64,000 bases of DNA from Pantanalinema sp. GBBB05 (GTDB taxonomy: Bacteria > Cyanobacteriota > Cyanobacteriia > Leptolyngbyales > Leptolyngbyaceae). The DNA is taken from positions 1 to 64,000 of the forward strand of contig VRZD01000034.1 of the NCBI GenBank assembly GCA_016743235.1, written 5' to 3'. Position 1 is the first letter of the stretch. Every line of letters starts with the position of its first letter. The notes under the pieces are model-generated. The model saw only the letters and a list, made by a program, of their open reading frames with translations, was not told the DNA's origin and did no database searches. The position numbers were made by a program, and so were the translations under genes. This document shows positions 36,522-45,384 of this stretch, piece by piece.

Positions 36522-37301
36522 ATGACCAACGCGACACTGAATCTACAAACAGCAACCGGACACCAAGTTTTAGCGGCAGCTGGCAAAAAATATTTGCGCC
36601 CAGGTGGTCGGGCAGCCACAGAGCAATTGTTTCAATGGGCAAATTTTCAACCTGGTGAAACGGTTTTAGAACTGGCTTCCAGCTTTGGTTATAGTGCGAT
36701 CGCGTTGGCAAAACGCTATCAGGTACGCGTAGTCGGTATCGAAAAGAATCCGGATAGTGTGGTACGTGCTCGAGCCAATGTTGCCGCAGCAGGTTTAACG
36801 GAACAAATTACCTTTATTGAAGGGGATATTTTCCAACTAGATCATTTGTCGGAACAGTTTGATTATGTCCTGGCAGAAGCGATTTTAACGATGCAATCTG
36901 CGGCTGGCAAAGCCAAAATTTTAGCTGGAATTCGCGATCGGCTGAAGCCAGGTGGAAAACTCCTTTCGCATGAATTACTAGCCCAACATCACGAAGCTGA
37001 CATTCATCGTGATCTGGCGCAAATTATTCGGTCTAACACGACACCACTATCGGAACAGCATTGGATTGCGGCAATGGCAACAGCAGGATTATTGGTACAG
37101 CAGCATCGCATTGGTGGCATGGCACTACTTAACCTTCGGTGCATGATTAAAGACGAAGGGCTCTTTAGTACACTGCGAATTTTATGGAATGTCATCACTC
37201 AGCCATTGATTCGGCAGCGCGTGTGGGCAATGCGTCAGGTATTTCAGAAATATCAGCATGATTTAGGCTATATCGCCCTCTGTAGTGCACGTCCTCAGTA
37301 G
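36522..37301 (+). CDS. Class I SAM-dependent methyltransferase
   Basis: A 259-residue protein with a Rossmann methyltransferase core: motif I VLELASSFGYSAIALA at about 48-63 (the Gly-rich loop is partly replaced by Ser), the acidic end of strand 2 in VVGIEKNP (about 73-80), motif III EGDIFQL and motif IV FDYVLAEAIL. GAGG upstream fits the start at 36522. Substrate unknown. The cupin gene follows 80 bases later on the same strand and may be cotranscribed. Confidence 0.88.
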   Translation: MTNATLNLQTATGHQVLAAAGKKYLRPGGRAATEQLFQWANFQPGETVLELASSFGYSAIALAKRYQVRVVGIEKNPDSVVRARANVAAAGLTEQITFIEGDIFQLDHLSEQFDYVLAEAILTMQSAAGKAKILAGIRDRLKPGGKLLSHELLAQHHEADIHRDLAQIIRSNTTPLSEQHWIAAMATAGLLVQQHRIGGMALLNLRCMIKDEGLFSTLRILWNVITQPLIRQRVWAMRQVFQKYQHDLGYIALCSARPQ

Positions 37302-37381
37302 GCTCTCTATCAGGTTGACTTCTACCGATGACCTCAAATTAATAACTGCACCACTTTTACTGTTTCTGGGAAGGAATGATT

Positions 37382-37717
37382 ATGGCTACGACTCTGTTAT
37401 CTCCTAAATCCTCAACGTTACAATTGCCGCAGCAAATTACCTATCCAGAAGCTGGAGTATTAAGCAAAATCTTGCTGAAAGATCCTGTTTGTCAATACAC
37501 ACTATTTTGTTTAGCGGCTGGAACTGAAATCTCTGAACACACGTCAACTCGGAATGCCACAGTGCATGTGATTGAAGGACAAGGAACACTAAGTCTAGAG
37601 GGGCAAGAAATTGCCTTAGCACCAGGCGTGTTTGTGTTTATGCCTGCTCACGCTCTCCATGCTTTAAGAGCCGAAGTTAATTTAGCCTTTCTCCTCACCC
37701 TGTCAGAAACTGTCTAG
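37382..37717 (+). CDS. Small cupin-domain protein
   Basis: I start at 37382 (MATTLLSPK) because GGAAGGA ends just before 37376 and gives proper spacing only to this ATG. The 111-residue protein is a single cupin barrel. The first motif is degenerate (AGTEISEHTSTRNATVHVIEGQGTL, split as AGTEISEHTS and VHVIEGQGTL) with one clear metal-type His (SEHTS), and the second ends PAHALHAL with further His residues. Metal binding is plausible; ligand and role are unknown. It may be an oxidative-stress or anti-sigma type sensor, as many stand-alone cupins are. Confidence 0.82.
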   Translation: MATTLLSPKSSTLQLPQQITYPEAGVLSKILLKDPVCQYTLFCLAAGTEISEHTSTRNATVHVIEGQGTLSLEGQEIALAPGVFVFMPAHALHALRAEVNLAFLLTLSETV

Positions 37718-37732
37718 ACCCAAATAGCAAAA

Positions 37733-37766
37733 ATCAGGATGGATGAACAGGCTCATCTATCCTGAT
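37733..37766 (-). terminator. Terminator between cupin and glycosyltransferase genes
   Basis: ATCAGGATGGATGA (37733-37746) pairs with TCATCTATCCTGAT (37753-37766) over 14 positions with one G-U pair and a 6-base loop. The T-run (TTTTT on the minus strand, plus-strand AAAAA before the hairpin) fits termination of the minus-strand glycosyltransferase gene. It may also work for the cupin gene. Confidence 0.75.
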
Positions 37767-37820
37767 TCCTTACAGGATGGGACTAGAAATGAATGAACGT
37801 AATCTTAGATGAACGCTGAG

Positions 37821-39092
37821 TTAAGCACCTAATGGAGTGAGTTCATCTTCCACTTGTTCAACTGCTAGTTGAGTATAAAGTTGGCTAAGCTGGGTGGCTA
37901 CCCCATCCCAACTAAATACCGTTTCTACCCGCTTCCTAGCAGCTTTACCTAATTGATGTCGCCATTCTGGATTAGCTAGAATCCGATCGATCGCGTGGGC
38001 AAATGCCTCATCATCTTTGGGTGGCACTAGTAGTCCTGTGACTTCTGGATCAACGGTATACTGAAGCCCACCTACGTCACTACCTACAACCGGAGTACCA
38101 CAAGCCATTGCTTCGATCGTTACCAGTCCAAAGGGCTCGTAATGGCTAGGGACAACGCACAGATCCGCTGCCGCATAGTAGGTTGGTAACTGCTCTCGGC
38201 CCAGTTGACCAGGGAAATGAGTGATCTCGGTCAGTCCTAATTCAGCCACGATTTCCTCGATCCGTTCCCGCTCGTAGCCGTCACTTTGTCCCGGACGACT
38301 GCCACCACCAATGATCAAGCGGAGCCGATTGGTTTCTCGTAGAGTCGATCGCCCGATTGCGCGTACCAGTGTTTCAATCCCTTTTCGAGGATCAAACCGT
38401 CCAACATAAAGCACAACTTTCTCATCAGCTGCAATGCCGAGCCGTTGACGGGCTTCAGACTGACTCACTGACCCAAAATGATCAATATCTGTACCACACG
38501 GAATGATGTCAATCTTGCCTTGACTCGACATCAAGGTGCGCATGTGTTCTTTTTCTTGAGGGCTAGTAGCAACAATCCGTTCAGCTGTTTTTAAACAAGT
38601 TTTCTCAACATCCAGACGAGTACTGGCAATCAGAGGCATGGTGGGAACGGCTTGATACTTAACAATCCCTAGAGAATGATAAGTGTGCACCTGGGCGATC
38701 GATTGCACCTTTTTCAACTGCATTCCGACCCAGGATGATAACCAGTAATTGGTATGAACTACAGGATAACGGATGCCAGCTTGCCGTTGAAACTTAAGCC
38801 ATGCCTGGACAAACGCTGGTAAGAACTCAAACAGTTCATCGCGTGGGACAAACTCCTGAGGTCCTGCTGTCAGACGGATGGTACGGCAGTAAGGATTGTG
38901 CTGGACGATCGCGGCTTGATCAAGCTCCGATCGGCGGGTAAACATATCGACTTGCCAACCCTGTCTAGACAAGGCTTCACCAACTTGCCGCACGTAGACA
39001 TTCTGTCCACCAGCTTCTTCTTTACCAATCTCAGCCGCTGGATCACCATGCACTGAGATCAGAGCTATCGGTTTTCGATTGGAGAGAACCAT
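37821..39092 (-). CDS. GT4 family glycosyltransferase
   Basis: A 423-residue GT-B enzyme. The N-terminal lobe opens with ISVHGDPAAEIGKEEAGGQNVYVR, of which the GGQNVYV loop is typical for sucrose-phosphate-synthase-like and MshA-like GT4 enzymes. The C-terminal lobe carries VLYVGRFDPRKGIETLV, the E-x7-E type nucleotide-sugar site (HYEPFGLVTIEAMACGTPVV; the first Glu is in YEPFG and the second in TIEAM) and GGLQYTV. Retaining transfer from a nucleotide sugar is expected; sucrose or cell-surface glycan synthesis are both possible and cannot be separated here. Single gene, with an own terminator. Confidence 0.9.
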   Translation of the reverse strand: MVLSNRKPIALISVHGDPAAEIGKEEAGGQNVYVRQVGEALSRQGWQVDMFTRRSELDQAAIVQHNPYCRTIRLTAGPQEFVPRDELFEFLPAFVQAWLKFQRQAGIRYPVVHTNYWLSSWVGMQLKKVQSIAQVHTYHSLGIVKYQAVPTMPLIASTRLDVEKTCLKTAERIVATSPQEKEHMRTLMSSQGKIDIIPCGTDIDHFGSVSQSEARQRLGIAADEKVVLYVGRFDPRKGIETLVRAIGRSTLRETNRLRLIIGGGSRPGQSDGYERERIEEIVAELGLTEITHFPGQLGREQLPTYYAAADLCVVPSHYEPFGLVTIEAMACGTPVVGSDVGGLQYTVDPEVTGLLVPPKDDEAFAHAIDRILANPEWRHQLGKAARKRVETVFSWDGVATQLSQLYTQLAVEQVEDELTPLGA

Positions 39093-40277
39093 AAGAATAT
39101 TCGCCTTCCTACTACTAAATTCGCGAAGAACAGCACACAGTGACTATGAAATTTAGCGATCGCTGGGTTAAACCCGATCTATTTCAAACTAGGGATTTGC
39201 CGGAAGAAGATCATCCCTCAAGAGAAACAAATTTTGCGTTTAGATTTGAATTACTAAAAAACTTAAGTTTCTCATAGATTAATTTCACCACCCGAACACT
39301 AGATTTACTACTCGTTAGGCTCAAATTCTAGTCAGCAGTGCAGTGACGATCAACAGGAAGCAAACTGAAAAGTTATTGCGATAAAGCTATCGCTTTTCTT
39401 AAATCAACAGCCAAGATTTGAAAGAGTCTTGTATGCTGAAAGCCCTTGTTAAATAAGGCATCTAGTCAACGTACAAGCATTCATATCAGCCACAATCGGT
39501 TAAACGGTTTATTAGATAAAGGACTCGAAGCAACCTATCTATCTAAAGATGGTAGTTAAAACAAAGGGTGTAAAATTTTAGGTGAGTGGTTTTTCTTTGT
39601 TAAAACAATTCCAGAACAATTGGTAACTGAACTGTACCATAAGTTCTATTTTTGTGCATCTTGACAAATTAGGGACTGATCGCGATCGCCGCCGCCAAAA
39701 TAAGACCGCATAGTTCTATTTTTATCCCATCACCTGAAGCTAAAGTTGCAGAGAGCCGATACTTCTAAAACGCCATCACAAGCTAATTTCAGACATTAAA
39801 GCAAGCTAGAAGCTAAATTACTACAACGAAAAGATACGGATGACAAGTAGCTGATATAACACTAAATTTCTTTATGATTATATAAGATAATTTTATGAAT
39901 TATTGCATTAAACATGAGTTTTCTAAATTAAAAATCGGAGCTTTAGAGCTTTTGCCTGGCATATATGTGTCTAAATCTTTTGTTAGAGCTATACCGACTT
40001 TTGCTTTTTGCCACCTAGTACAGCGAGTGTAGATCAGCTCTTTTATGATTTCACCGCAATCAAACTTGGCAGATCAGCTATTGGCAAGTAGCTTGCTCTT
40101 ATCCAAATTCCTCTCTTTAAAGATGAAAAGATGAGGCAGAACCAATTGCATCAAAAAGCTTCGATCGGTTCGGAGATGAAACCTTGTCTATGCTTTTGAC
40201 GGACTCAGGTCATTGGATTAGTCATCAGGCATGTGATAACTTTATAGCAATGCAACCATATGAGGAAAGGGTTTCCT
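39093..40277. other. Long AT-rich non-coding region
   Basis: Almost 1.2 kb without a convincing gene. It contains a repeated AGTTCTATTTTT (about 39643 and 39711) and a HIP1-rich patch (ATCGCGATCGCC at about 39680). I found no tRNA, no transposase remnant and no terminal inverted repeats. It could hold a small RNA or long leaders for the divergent glycosyltransferase and ferritin genes, but nothing in it is specific enough to name. Confidence 0.5.
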
Positions 40278-40814
40278 ATGTTATCCCTAGCTATGATCGA
40301 TCGCTTGAATGAACAAATTAATCTGGAGATGTTTTCGTCTCATCTTTATCTGCAAATGAGTTCTTGGTGTGCCTATAAAGCGTTAGACGGTTGTGCTACT
40401 TTTTTGAGCCAACATGCAGATGAGGAAATGATGCACATGCGGCGGTTGATCAGCTATCTCCAAGAAACCGGTGCGTTAGCTATTGTAGGCGGAATGGCAG
40501 CACCACCCAAGGAGTTTGATTCGCTGCAAGAAATGTTTGAAAAGATTTACGTCCACGAACAATTCATTACAAGTAAGATCAATGACCTTGTACATCTTGC
40601 TGCCACTGAGTCAGACTACTCTACTGTGCAATTCCTTCAGTGGTACGTTGCCGAACAACATCAGGAGGAATTCCTATTTAAAGGAATTCTCGACAAAATC
40701 AAACTAATTGGGACAGAAGGGCAGGGGCTATTCTTTATCGATCGTGAGATTGCTACCTTAGCGGCAACGAAGGGTAAAGAAGCAACCTCAATGTCTCCTA
40801 CTAACGCTGGATGA
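40278..40814 (+). CDS. ftnA: Bacterial non-haem ferritin
   Basis: I start at 40278 (MLSLAMIDRLNEQ), which has GAGGAAAGG seven bases upstream; the in-frame start at 40260 would put that ribosome site inside the gene. The 178-residue four-helix protein has the diiron ferroxidase ligands of FtnA: Glu17 (NLEMFSS), Glu50 and His53 (HADEEMMHM), Glu94 (VHEQF) and Gln127 or Glu130 (EQHQEE). It stores iron as a 24-mer after Fe(II) oxidation. No haem-binding Met site of bacterioferritin is obvious. It converges with a TonB-like gene, which makes an iron theme for 40-44 kb. Confidence 0.93.
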   Translation: MLSLAMIDRLNEQINLEMFSSHLYLQMSSWCAYKALDGCATFLSQHADEEMMHMRRLISYLQETGALAIVGGMAAPPKEFDSLQEMFEKIYVHEQFITSKINDLVHLAATESDYSTVQFLQWYVAEQHQEEFLFKGILDKIKLIGTEGQGLFFIDREIATLAATKGKEATSMSPTNAG

Positions 40815-40917
40815 TCGATCGCTACAAATTCAGTCACCCATTGGCAAGTTAAACCGAGAGGATACCTGCTGCATTAAGGGGCTTAATACCGATAGAGTTT
40901 GAGTGAATGGCTTGCCC

Positions 40918-42405
40918 CTATTGCACCGGCTCTGATTCGTTTGCCGGGGGTGCGGCTTCAATAGGGAGAGCCGTCTCGGGAGGTGGCGCTTCAATGGGGG
41001 GAGGAACCTCCTCGATCGGCGGTGGTATGTCCTCAATGGGAGGAGGTGCTTCGATGGGTTCAAGTGGCGGGGCTGCTTCAACCGGCGGTGGGGCTTCCTC
41101 AATCGGTTCAGGCAGTGGGGCGGCTTCAACAGGGGCAACTGGAGCCGTCTCGGCTGGCGTGGGAGTGGACTCCGGAGTTGAATTAGCCGGTTGGGCAGGA
41201 GGGGCAGCCGGAGTTGCATCACTGGGCGTTGAGGGAGCATCACCCGTAGATGTGATCGGTTGACGCTCGCGTTCTGCTTCCAGTTGTTGCCGTTCCAATT
41301 CTCGTTGTTGGCGCTCCTGTTGTTCCTGCGCCCGTCGCTCCTCGTTGTGGCGTTGGAAGTCTGAACCTCGCATCTCCGAGGTAACACGCAATCGCTGTCC
41401 GGCATAACCACCTTCTGTACTTTCGTATTTCCGGCGACGAACTGCCTCGGCAGCTTTGCGATCGATATCTGGATCGCCACTCGATTGCCGTAACCTGACA
41501 TTGCTCACATTGCCATCCTGATCAATATCAAACGTGAAGCGAGCAGTTCCCTCTTTGCCGAGGTATTCATCCAAGTCACAGTTACTCTTGCATTTTGGTG
41601 CTCGGCGACCAGGACTGGCAGCCGGTTCCCGTTGGGGTGGTTTGATGATGGCAACTGGCGGTGTCGCTATAGGTGTGGGTTGATTCGGTCGTTGAGTTCC
41701 GGCTTTACCATCTCCTGTACCGCGTCCGGTTCCTGGTCCCTTGCCATCGCCAACTCCTTGTCCTGAACCTGAGCCAATTCCCGGTCCTTTACCCATACCG
41801 CTACCATCTCCAATGCCATTGCCAGTCCCAAAACTGGTAGCGGATGAGTTCTTGCCACTAGAGTTGGTTGCTGTTCCTGGTTGATTGCCGGGGCTGGGAG
41901 ATGGCGTAGGGTTCGGTACTGTAGAAGTAGTTGTAGAGGAACTAGGAGTTGGCAAAGCTTCTGAGCTTGGAGACACTGAAGGGCTAGGGGTTGGCTTTGG
42001 TTCTGCTGATTCTGCTACTTCGGGTTCTTCAACCACTTCAGGTTCTTCAACCACTGGTTCTGGTACAGGTGTTGCTACCGGGATTGGCGCTAACTCCTGC
42101 ATCGTGGCAACCTCGACGGCATCTGGATCAGCCGGAGCGGGATTCGCGATCGCAATCTGCGTACTGCCACCACCGCCGCCGCCGCCAACATCATCCACCG
42201 GCTCCACTTCAAGTTGATCCGCTGCAACAATTTCAATTTCATCTACTACTTCTGCCACTTCTGGAGTAGATTTCCATAACCACGCTATCCCGATCGCAGC
42301 CAATAAATGCAGCCCGATCGCAGCAGGAATACTAAACGCCAAGAAGCGCTTCAGTAGCAGTAGTTCCTGGTCCCGTTGGGCGATAGCGGTCTTAGACAGG
42401 CTCAT
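40918..42405 (-). CDS. TonB-family protein with internal TonB domain and proline-rich tail
   Basis: A 495-residue protein. One membrane helix (about 22-45) follows a short cytoplasmic start. Residues 50-250 are low complexity: acidic, a seven-glycine run at 74-80, Pro/Ser stretches and a Gly/Asp-rich segment (about 194-236). The TonB C-terminal-type domain lies inside the protein (about 280-345; TARFTFDIDQDGNVSNVRL and AAEAVRRRKYES), preceded by a cysteine pair at 272 and 276. A charged Arg/Gln/Glu helix (350-382) and a Pro-rich tail of PPPIE-like repeats (about 395-490) follow. TonB passes proton-motive energy to outer-membrane receptors with ExbB/ExbD, which are encoded divergently next door. 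The many plus- and minus-strand overlapping frames here are shadows. Confidence 0.88.
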   Translation of the reverse strand: MSLSKTAIAQRDQELLLLKRFLAFSIPAAIGLHLLAAIGIAWLWKSTPEVAEVVDEIEIVAADQLEVEPVDDVGGGGGGGSTQIAIANPAPADPDAVEVATMQELAPIPVATPVPEPVVEEPEVVEEPEVAESAEPKPTPSPSVSPSSEALPTPSSSTTTSTVPNPTPSPSPGNQPGTATNSSGKNSSATSFGTGNGIGDGSGMGKGPGIGSGSGQGVGDGKGPGTGRGTGDGKAGTQRPNQPTPIATPPVAIIKPPQREPAASPGRRAPKCKSNCDLDEYLGKEGTARFTFDIDQDGNVSNVRLRQSSGDPDIDRKAAEAVRRRKYESTEGGYAGQRLRVTSEMRGSDFQRHNEERRAQEQQERQQRELERQQLEAERERQPITSTGDAPSTPSDATPAAPPAQPANSTPESTPTPAETAPVAPVEAAPLPEPIEEAPPPVEAAPPLEPIEAPPPIEDIPPPIEEVPPPIEAPPPETALPIEAAPPANESEPVQ

Positions 42406-42717
42406 ATAAAGATGAGAATACTTTGCATTTAATAGTCACAGTATGTTGAGTATGTGACTAGTGTCAAGCATAAAATTCTCAATTAGAAATTTAGTAAAAA
42501 TCGCCTAAATTAGATCAGGCTCTTGGTTGAAACGAAGTTCAGCAGCTTTTTATTGCTAATAATTCTTATTTCAGAAAATAAAGTTCTATAGAATCTAAAT
42601 TATTACTTGACTTAATTTCTCATTTAGCTCTACGCTTTTTGAAGGCAAGTTGAACCGCGCTAAGTGATATAGCGGTCGCCTTACAGCAGATTCTCACGAT
42701 TGCTCTGGAGTGTGTGC
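42406..42717. other. Divergent promoter region between tonB-like and exbB genes
   Basis: 312 AT-rich bases without a gene. It must contain promoters in both directions and holds a candidate operator at 42566-42581. Confidence 0.5.
42566..42581. promoter_or_regulatory. AT-rich palindrome, possible Fur-like site
   Basis: TTATTT-CAGA-AAATAA is an inverted repeat in the divergent region of an iron-transport gene pair, beside AATAATTCTTATT, which partly resembles a Fur box. The match to the 19-base Fur consensus is weak. Confidence 0.25.
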
Positions 42718-43422
42718 ATGAACAGTATTGTCTATTTATTCACTGCCGGGGGGGTGGTTATGGTTCCCCTGCTGGTGTTTTCGGTACTCGCGATCGCGCT
42801 GATTGCTGAACGCCTTCGGTTTTGGGTGCGCATTATTCAACGGCACCAGGCAGTGGCTAAATCAGTCATGGCACTCTACCAAGAGCAACCAAAACTTGTA
42901 ATGGATAAGCTGAATCGCAATCGTGATTTGCCATTAGCTCGGATCTTTATGGCGCCTCTATCCTTAGATCAGCCAACTCCTGAGGAATTTCGTCTGGCAT
43001 TAGAGAGTGAGCTTCAGGCAGAAATTCCGGTTCTGAAGCGGTTTGGTAGCATTTTTGAAATGATTGTGGGTCTATCACCCTTATTGGGGCTGTTAGGGAC
43101 TGTATTAGGTCTGATTACAGCCTTCGGTTCGCTTAACATTGGCGATATTGGTGGAACCCGAACCGCTGGGGTTTCTGCCGGGATCAGTGAAGCCTTGGTT
43201 TCAACTGCCGCAGGCTTGGTTGTGGCAACTGTTGTACTCATGTTTGCCAGCATTTTTCGGGCATTGTATCAGCGCCAATTAGCCTTAATTCAAGAGTATG
43301 GTGGTCAATTGGAACTGCTATATCGCCATCACTACGATCGCATCGGTCAAGATAATTCTGTGATTCGACAGTTGTCAGCCGCAATTCAACAATTAGCGTT
43401 AAGTAATAGTCGCTCCCATTAG
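42718..43422 (+). CDS. exbB: ExbB/TolQ-type proton channel subunit
   Basis: I start at ATG 42718 (MNSIVYLFTAGG), with GGAG seven bases upstream; an upstream TTG at 42700 has no ribosome site. The 234-residue protein belongs to the MotA/TolQ/ExbB family: an N-terminal helix (about 10-30), a cytoplasmic part, then two helices around GLSPLLGLLGTVLGLITAF and ISEALVSTAAGLVVATVVLM, which carry the conserved channel motifs. With ExbD it powers TonB. ExbD follows 30 bp downstream; the TonB-like gene is divergent. Confidence 0.93.
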   Translation: MNSIVYLFTAGGVVMVPLLVFSVLAIALIAERLRFWVRIIQRHQAVAKSVMALYQEQPKLVMDKLNRNRDLPLARIFMAPLSLDQPTPEEFRLALESELQAEIPVLKRFGSIFEMIVGLSPLLGLLGTVLGLITAFGSLNIGDIGGTRTAGVSAGISEALVSTAAGLVVATVVLMFASIFRALYQRQLALIQEYGGQLELLYRHHYDRIGQDNSVIRQLSAAIQQLALSNSRSH

Positions 43423-43452
43423 TCTTAACATTAGCAATCAATTATCCAAACT

Positions 43453-43854
43453 ATGCGCGTTCCCAATGACCCCGAAACGCCTTTACAGGTCAATATTGTG
43501 CCAATGATTGACGTAGTGTTTGCCATCCTGACGTTTTTCATTGTGTCTACGTTATTTCTCGGTCGTACGGAAGGGCTACCCGTGAATTTGCCCAAAGCAG
43601 CAACGGCAAAAACTCAAGCCCAAACTCGAATTACGATTACGATCCAGCCTAATGGCAATCTGGCATTAAACAAACAACCTGTGCAGTTAGACCAAATTAA
43701 ACCAGGGGTGGAATCGCTGGTTAAAATCAATCAACAACCCGTTGTCGTCATCAATGCCGATGAACGGGTTGCTCACGGCCAGGTTGTGGCAGTAATGGAT
43801 CAGGTGAAACAAATTCCCGGTGTGAAAATGGCGATCGCTACAAAACGTCCATAA
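43453..43854 (+). CDS. exbD: ExbD/TolR-type protein
   Basis: A 133-residue protein with one N-terminal membrane helix (about 16-36, NIVPMIDVVFAILTFFIVST), which contains the essential Asp (MIDVVF) that carries protons in this family. The periplasmic domain follows, ending with the typical VMDQVKQIPGVKMAIAT. It lies 30 bp after exbB and is in the same operon. The protein works with ExbB and the TonB-family protein. Confidence 0.94.
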   Translation: MRVPNDPETPLQVNIVPMIDVVFAILTFFIVSTLFLGRTEGLPVNLPKAATAKTQAQTRITITIQPNGNLALNKQPVQLDQIKPGVESLVKINQQPVVVINADERVAHGQVVAVMDQVKQIPGVKMAIATKRP

Positions 43855-43934
43855 ACGCATTCATTTAAGAGGTAAGCTCAGCCTGTAGATAGGAATTTCC
43901 AATCAGGAATTTCATTAATCGGCGGATGAGCATC

Positions 43935-44519
43935 TCACTTTCTTTTAGTAAACGGAGTGCCCCAAAACGCCCAATTTTCTTTATTAAACGGCGATCGCCA
44001 TTTGTTGATTAAGGCTGATTCTACCTGCTGGCGATCGCGGGTCATTTCAGGTGCCCAGTTGTAAAAGCTAATATTGACGGCAACTGGCAACTGATGGGCG
44101 TGATGTACTGATACATAGTTAAGAATATAACTTTTACAGCCATGCTCACCTTTCCAGCGTTGGTTGGAATGTACCGTTTCACCAACATATAGGAGGATCG
44201 GCAGTTGAGTATCAATCACAAAATATAAAGCGGCAACTCCGGCGTCATCAGATTGCCAACGCCAAAAGGTAGTATTTTGTTGCGGCAGACCAAAGGGATC
44301 GATCGATTCAGCCATCTCACCTGCCGTTGGAGTAACCGCAAATAAGCTCCCTTGCTGGACAACTGGACTAATCTGAATGCGTCTCTGGTACTTAAATACC
44401 CGTTGCTTCCAGTCTTGTAGGGTCTTCGCACTCATCTGGGGCGACTCAGGTAGGTTAACTGTATAGCAGCCCTGTAAATCGCTGGTGGTGAATAGAGAAG
44501 GTTGTTCTGACAAGGGCAA
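43935..44519 (-). CDS. GIY-YIG nuclease-like protein
   Basis: A 194-residue protein with a GIY-YIG-type core in its second half: ALYFVIDTQ in place of GIY, LLYVGET in place of YIG, then the Arg/Trp region NQRWKGEHGC and a Glu (QQVESALINKWRSPFNKENW). The first half (1-95) is not recognised and contains a Trp-rich strand (FWRWQSDDAG). Nuclease activity is possible but the first motif is divergent. The gene converges with exbD and stands alone. Confidence 0.7.
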   Translation of the reverse strand: MPLSEQPSLFTTSDLQGCYTVNLPESPQMSAKTLQDWKQRVFKYQRRIQISPVVQQGSLFAVTPTAGEMAESIDPFGLPQQNTTFWRWQSDDAGVAALYFVIDTQLPILLYVGETVHSNQRWKGEHGCKSYILNYVSVHHAHQLPVAVNISFYNWAPEMTRDRQQVESALINKWRSPFNKENWAFWGTPFTKRK

Positions 44520-44717
44520 ACTCCAATGCTCGACGAGTCAAGATAGCATAGTTTCCGGTGATCTCATCCCCTTAAAAGGCGAGAAAACCCATCTAATGGG
44601 ACAACCATTCCGCCAGCACCTCGTTTATAAAAGATTTAGGATTGTCATCAACCAAGGACGATCGAACTATTTCTGCCTGCCTAACGTCAGATCCTATAGA
44701 GTTATCCCCAGTCACCT

Positions 44718-45317
44718 ATGCTGCGTTCTAAAACCTCCCTCACACAAGCATTCAGTCTAGCGATCGCGACCCTGAGTGTCCTGTTATTTACTCCGCCGAC
44801 CCTAGCGGCTGAAGAAGTAGTGTTTCGCTATGGCATCTTTCGCCAGCGTCTCGCTGTACCAGAATTGACTGATTTTGCTGAAACAGGTGAAACCTCTAGA
44901 GTCTTGGGACGCTACTTACAGAAAGCTAATAGCAATCCGGAGTCAGTCCGGCATGTGCTCACCCAACCGATCGACATCAATCGGAACCTCCTGGATACCG
45001 CTCTCAATAATCCTGCTGCCGATAAACTGCTGGATGAGTTAGGCAAGATGATTCAGACTCCGAATGACAAGGGAAATCGGGAAGCCCTGCGGACAGCTCT
45101 GATTAGATCGACCGAGAACGATAATCGCCTCACCTTGATGGAAGTGATTCAAAACTACCCAACAAATGAAATTCATCTAGATGTGAAGCGGGCGATCAAA
45201 ACCTATAACCAGCTGGCAGAATACCAAGAACCGTTGCGGCAAGCGATCGAAAAAGCTTCAGAAGTCCGCCGCATTTTAGAGAAGCAGGGCATCACATTAC
45301 CCAAGTTTCTTAAATGA
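44718..45317 (+). CDS. DUF1400 domain protein, exported
   Basis: A 199-residue protein with a signal peptide (about 1-31, ending PTLAAEE) and a DUF1400 domain: EEVVFRYGIFRQRLAVPELTDFAETG opening (EVVFRYGIFRQRLAV is the family motif), a helical centre with PIDINRNLLDTALNNPAADKLLDEL, and a second half with NDNRLTLMEVIQNYP. In many cyanobacteria DUF1400 precedes an alpha/beta-hydrolase domain; here only the DUF1400 part is present. Possibly a lipase-associated chaperone or regulator. Single gene. Confidence 0.85.
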   Translation: MLRSKTSLTQAFSLAIATLSVLLFTPPTLAAEEVVFRYGIFRQRLAVPELTDFAETGETSRVLGRYLQKANSNPESVRHVLTQPIDINRNLLDTALNNPAADKLLDELGKMIQTPNDKGNREALRTALIRSTENDNRLTLMEVIQNYPTNEIHLDVKRAIKTYNQLAEYQEPLRQAIEKASEVRRILEKQGITLPKFLK

Positions 45318-45384
45318 CGATCGAGAGACAGATTTGAAATTGACGAATTAAGATTAAACATGATGCCAATAACCTGTGGTTGCT

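Noticed and set aside
39093..40277. Insertion-sequence remnant
   Set aside because: No transposase motif, terminal inverted repeat or target duplication could be seen.
40830..41501. Proline/arginine- and glycine-rich frames over the TonB-like gene
   Set aside because: They arise from the repeated Pro codons read in other frames. The TonB frame has the membrane anchor and the domain.
44485..44760. Plus-strand ORF of 91 codons before the DUF1400 gene
   Set aside because: It overlaps both the divergent GIY-YIG gene and the DUF1400 signal peptide; no ribosome site or protein-like pattern.
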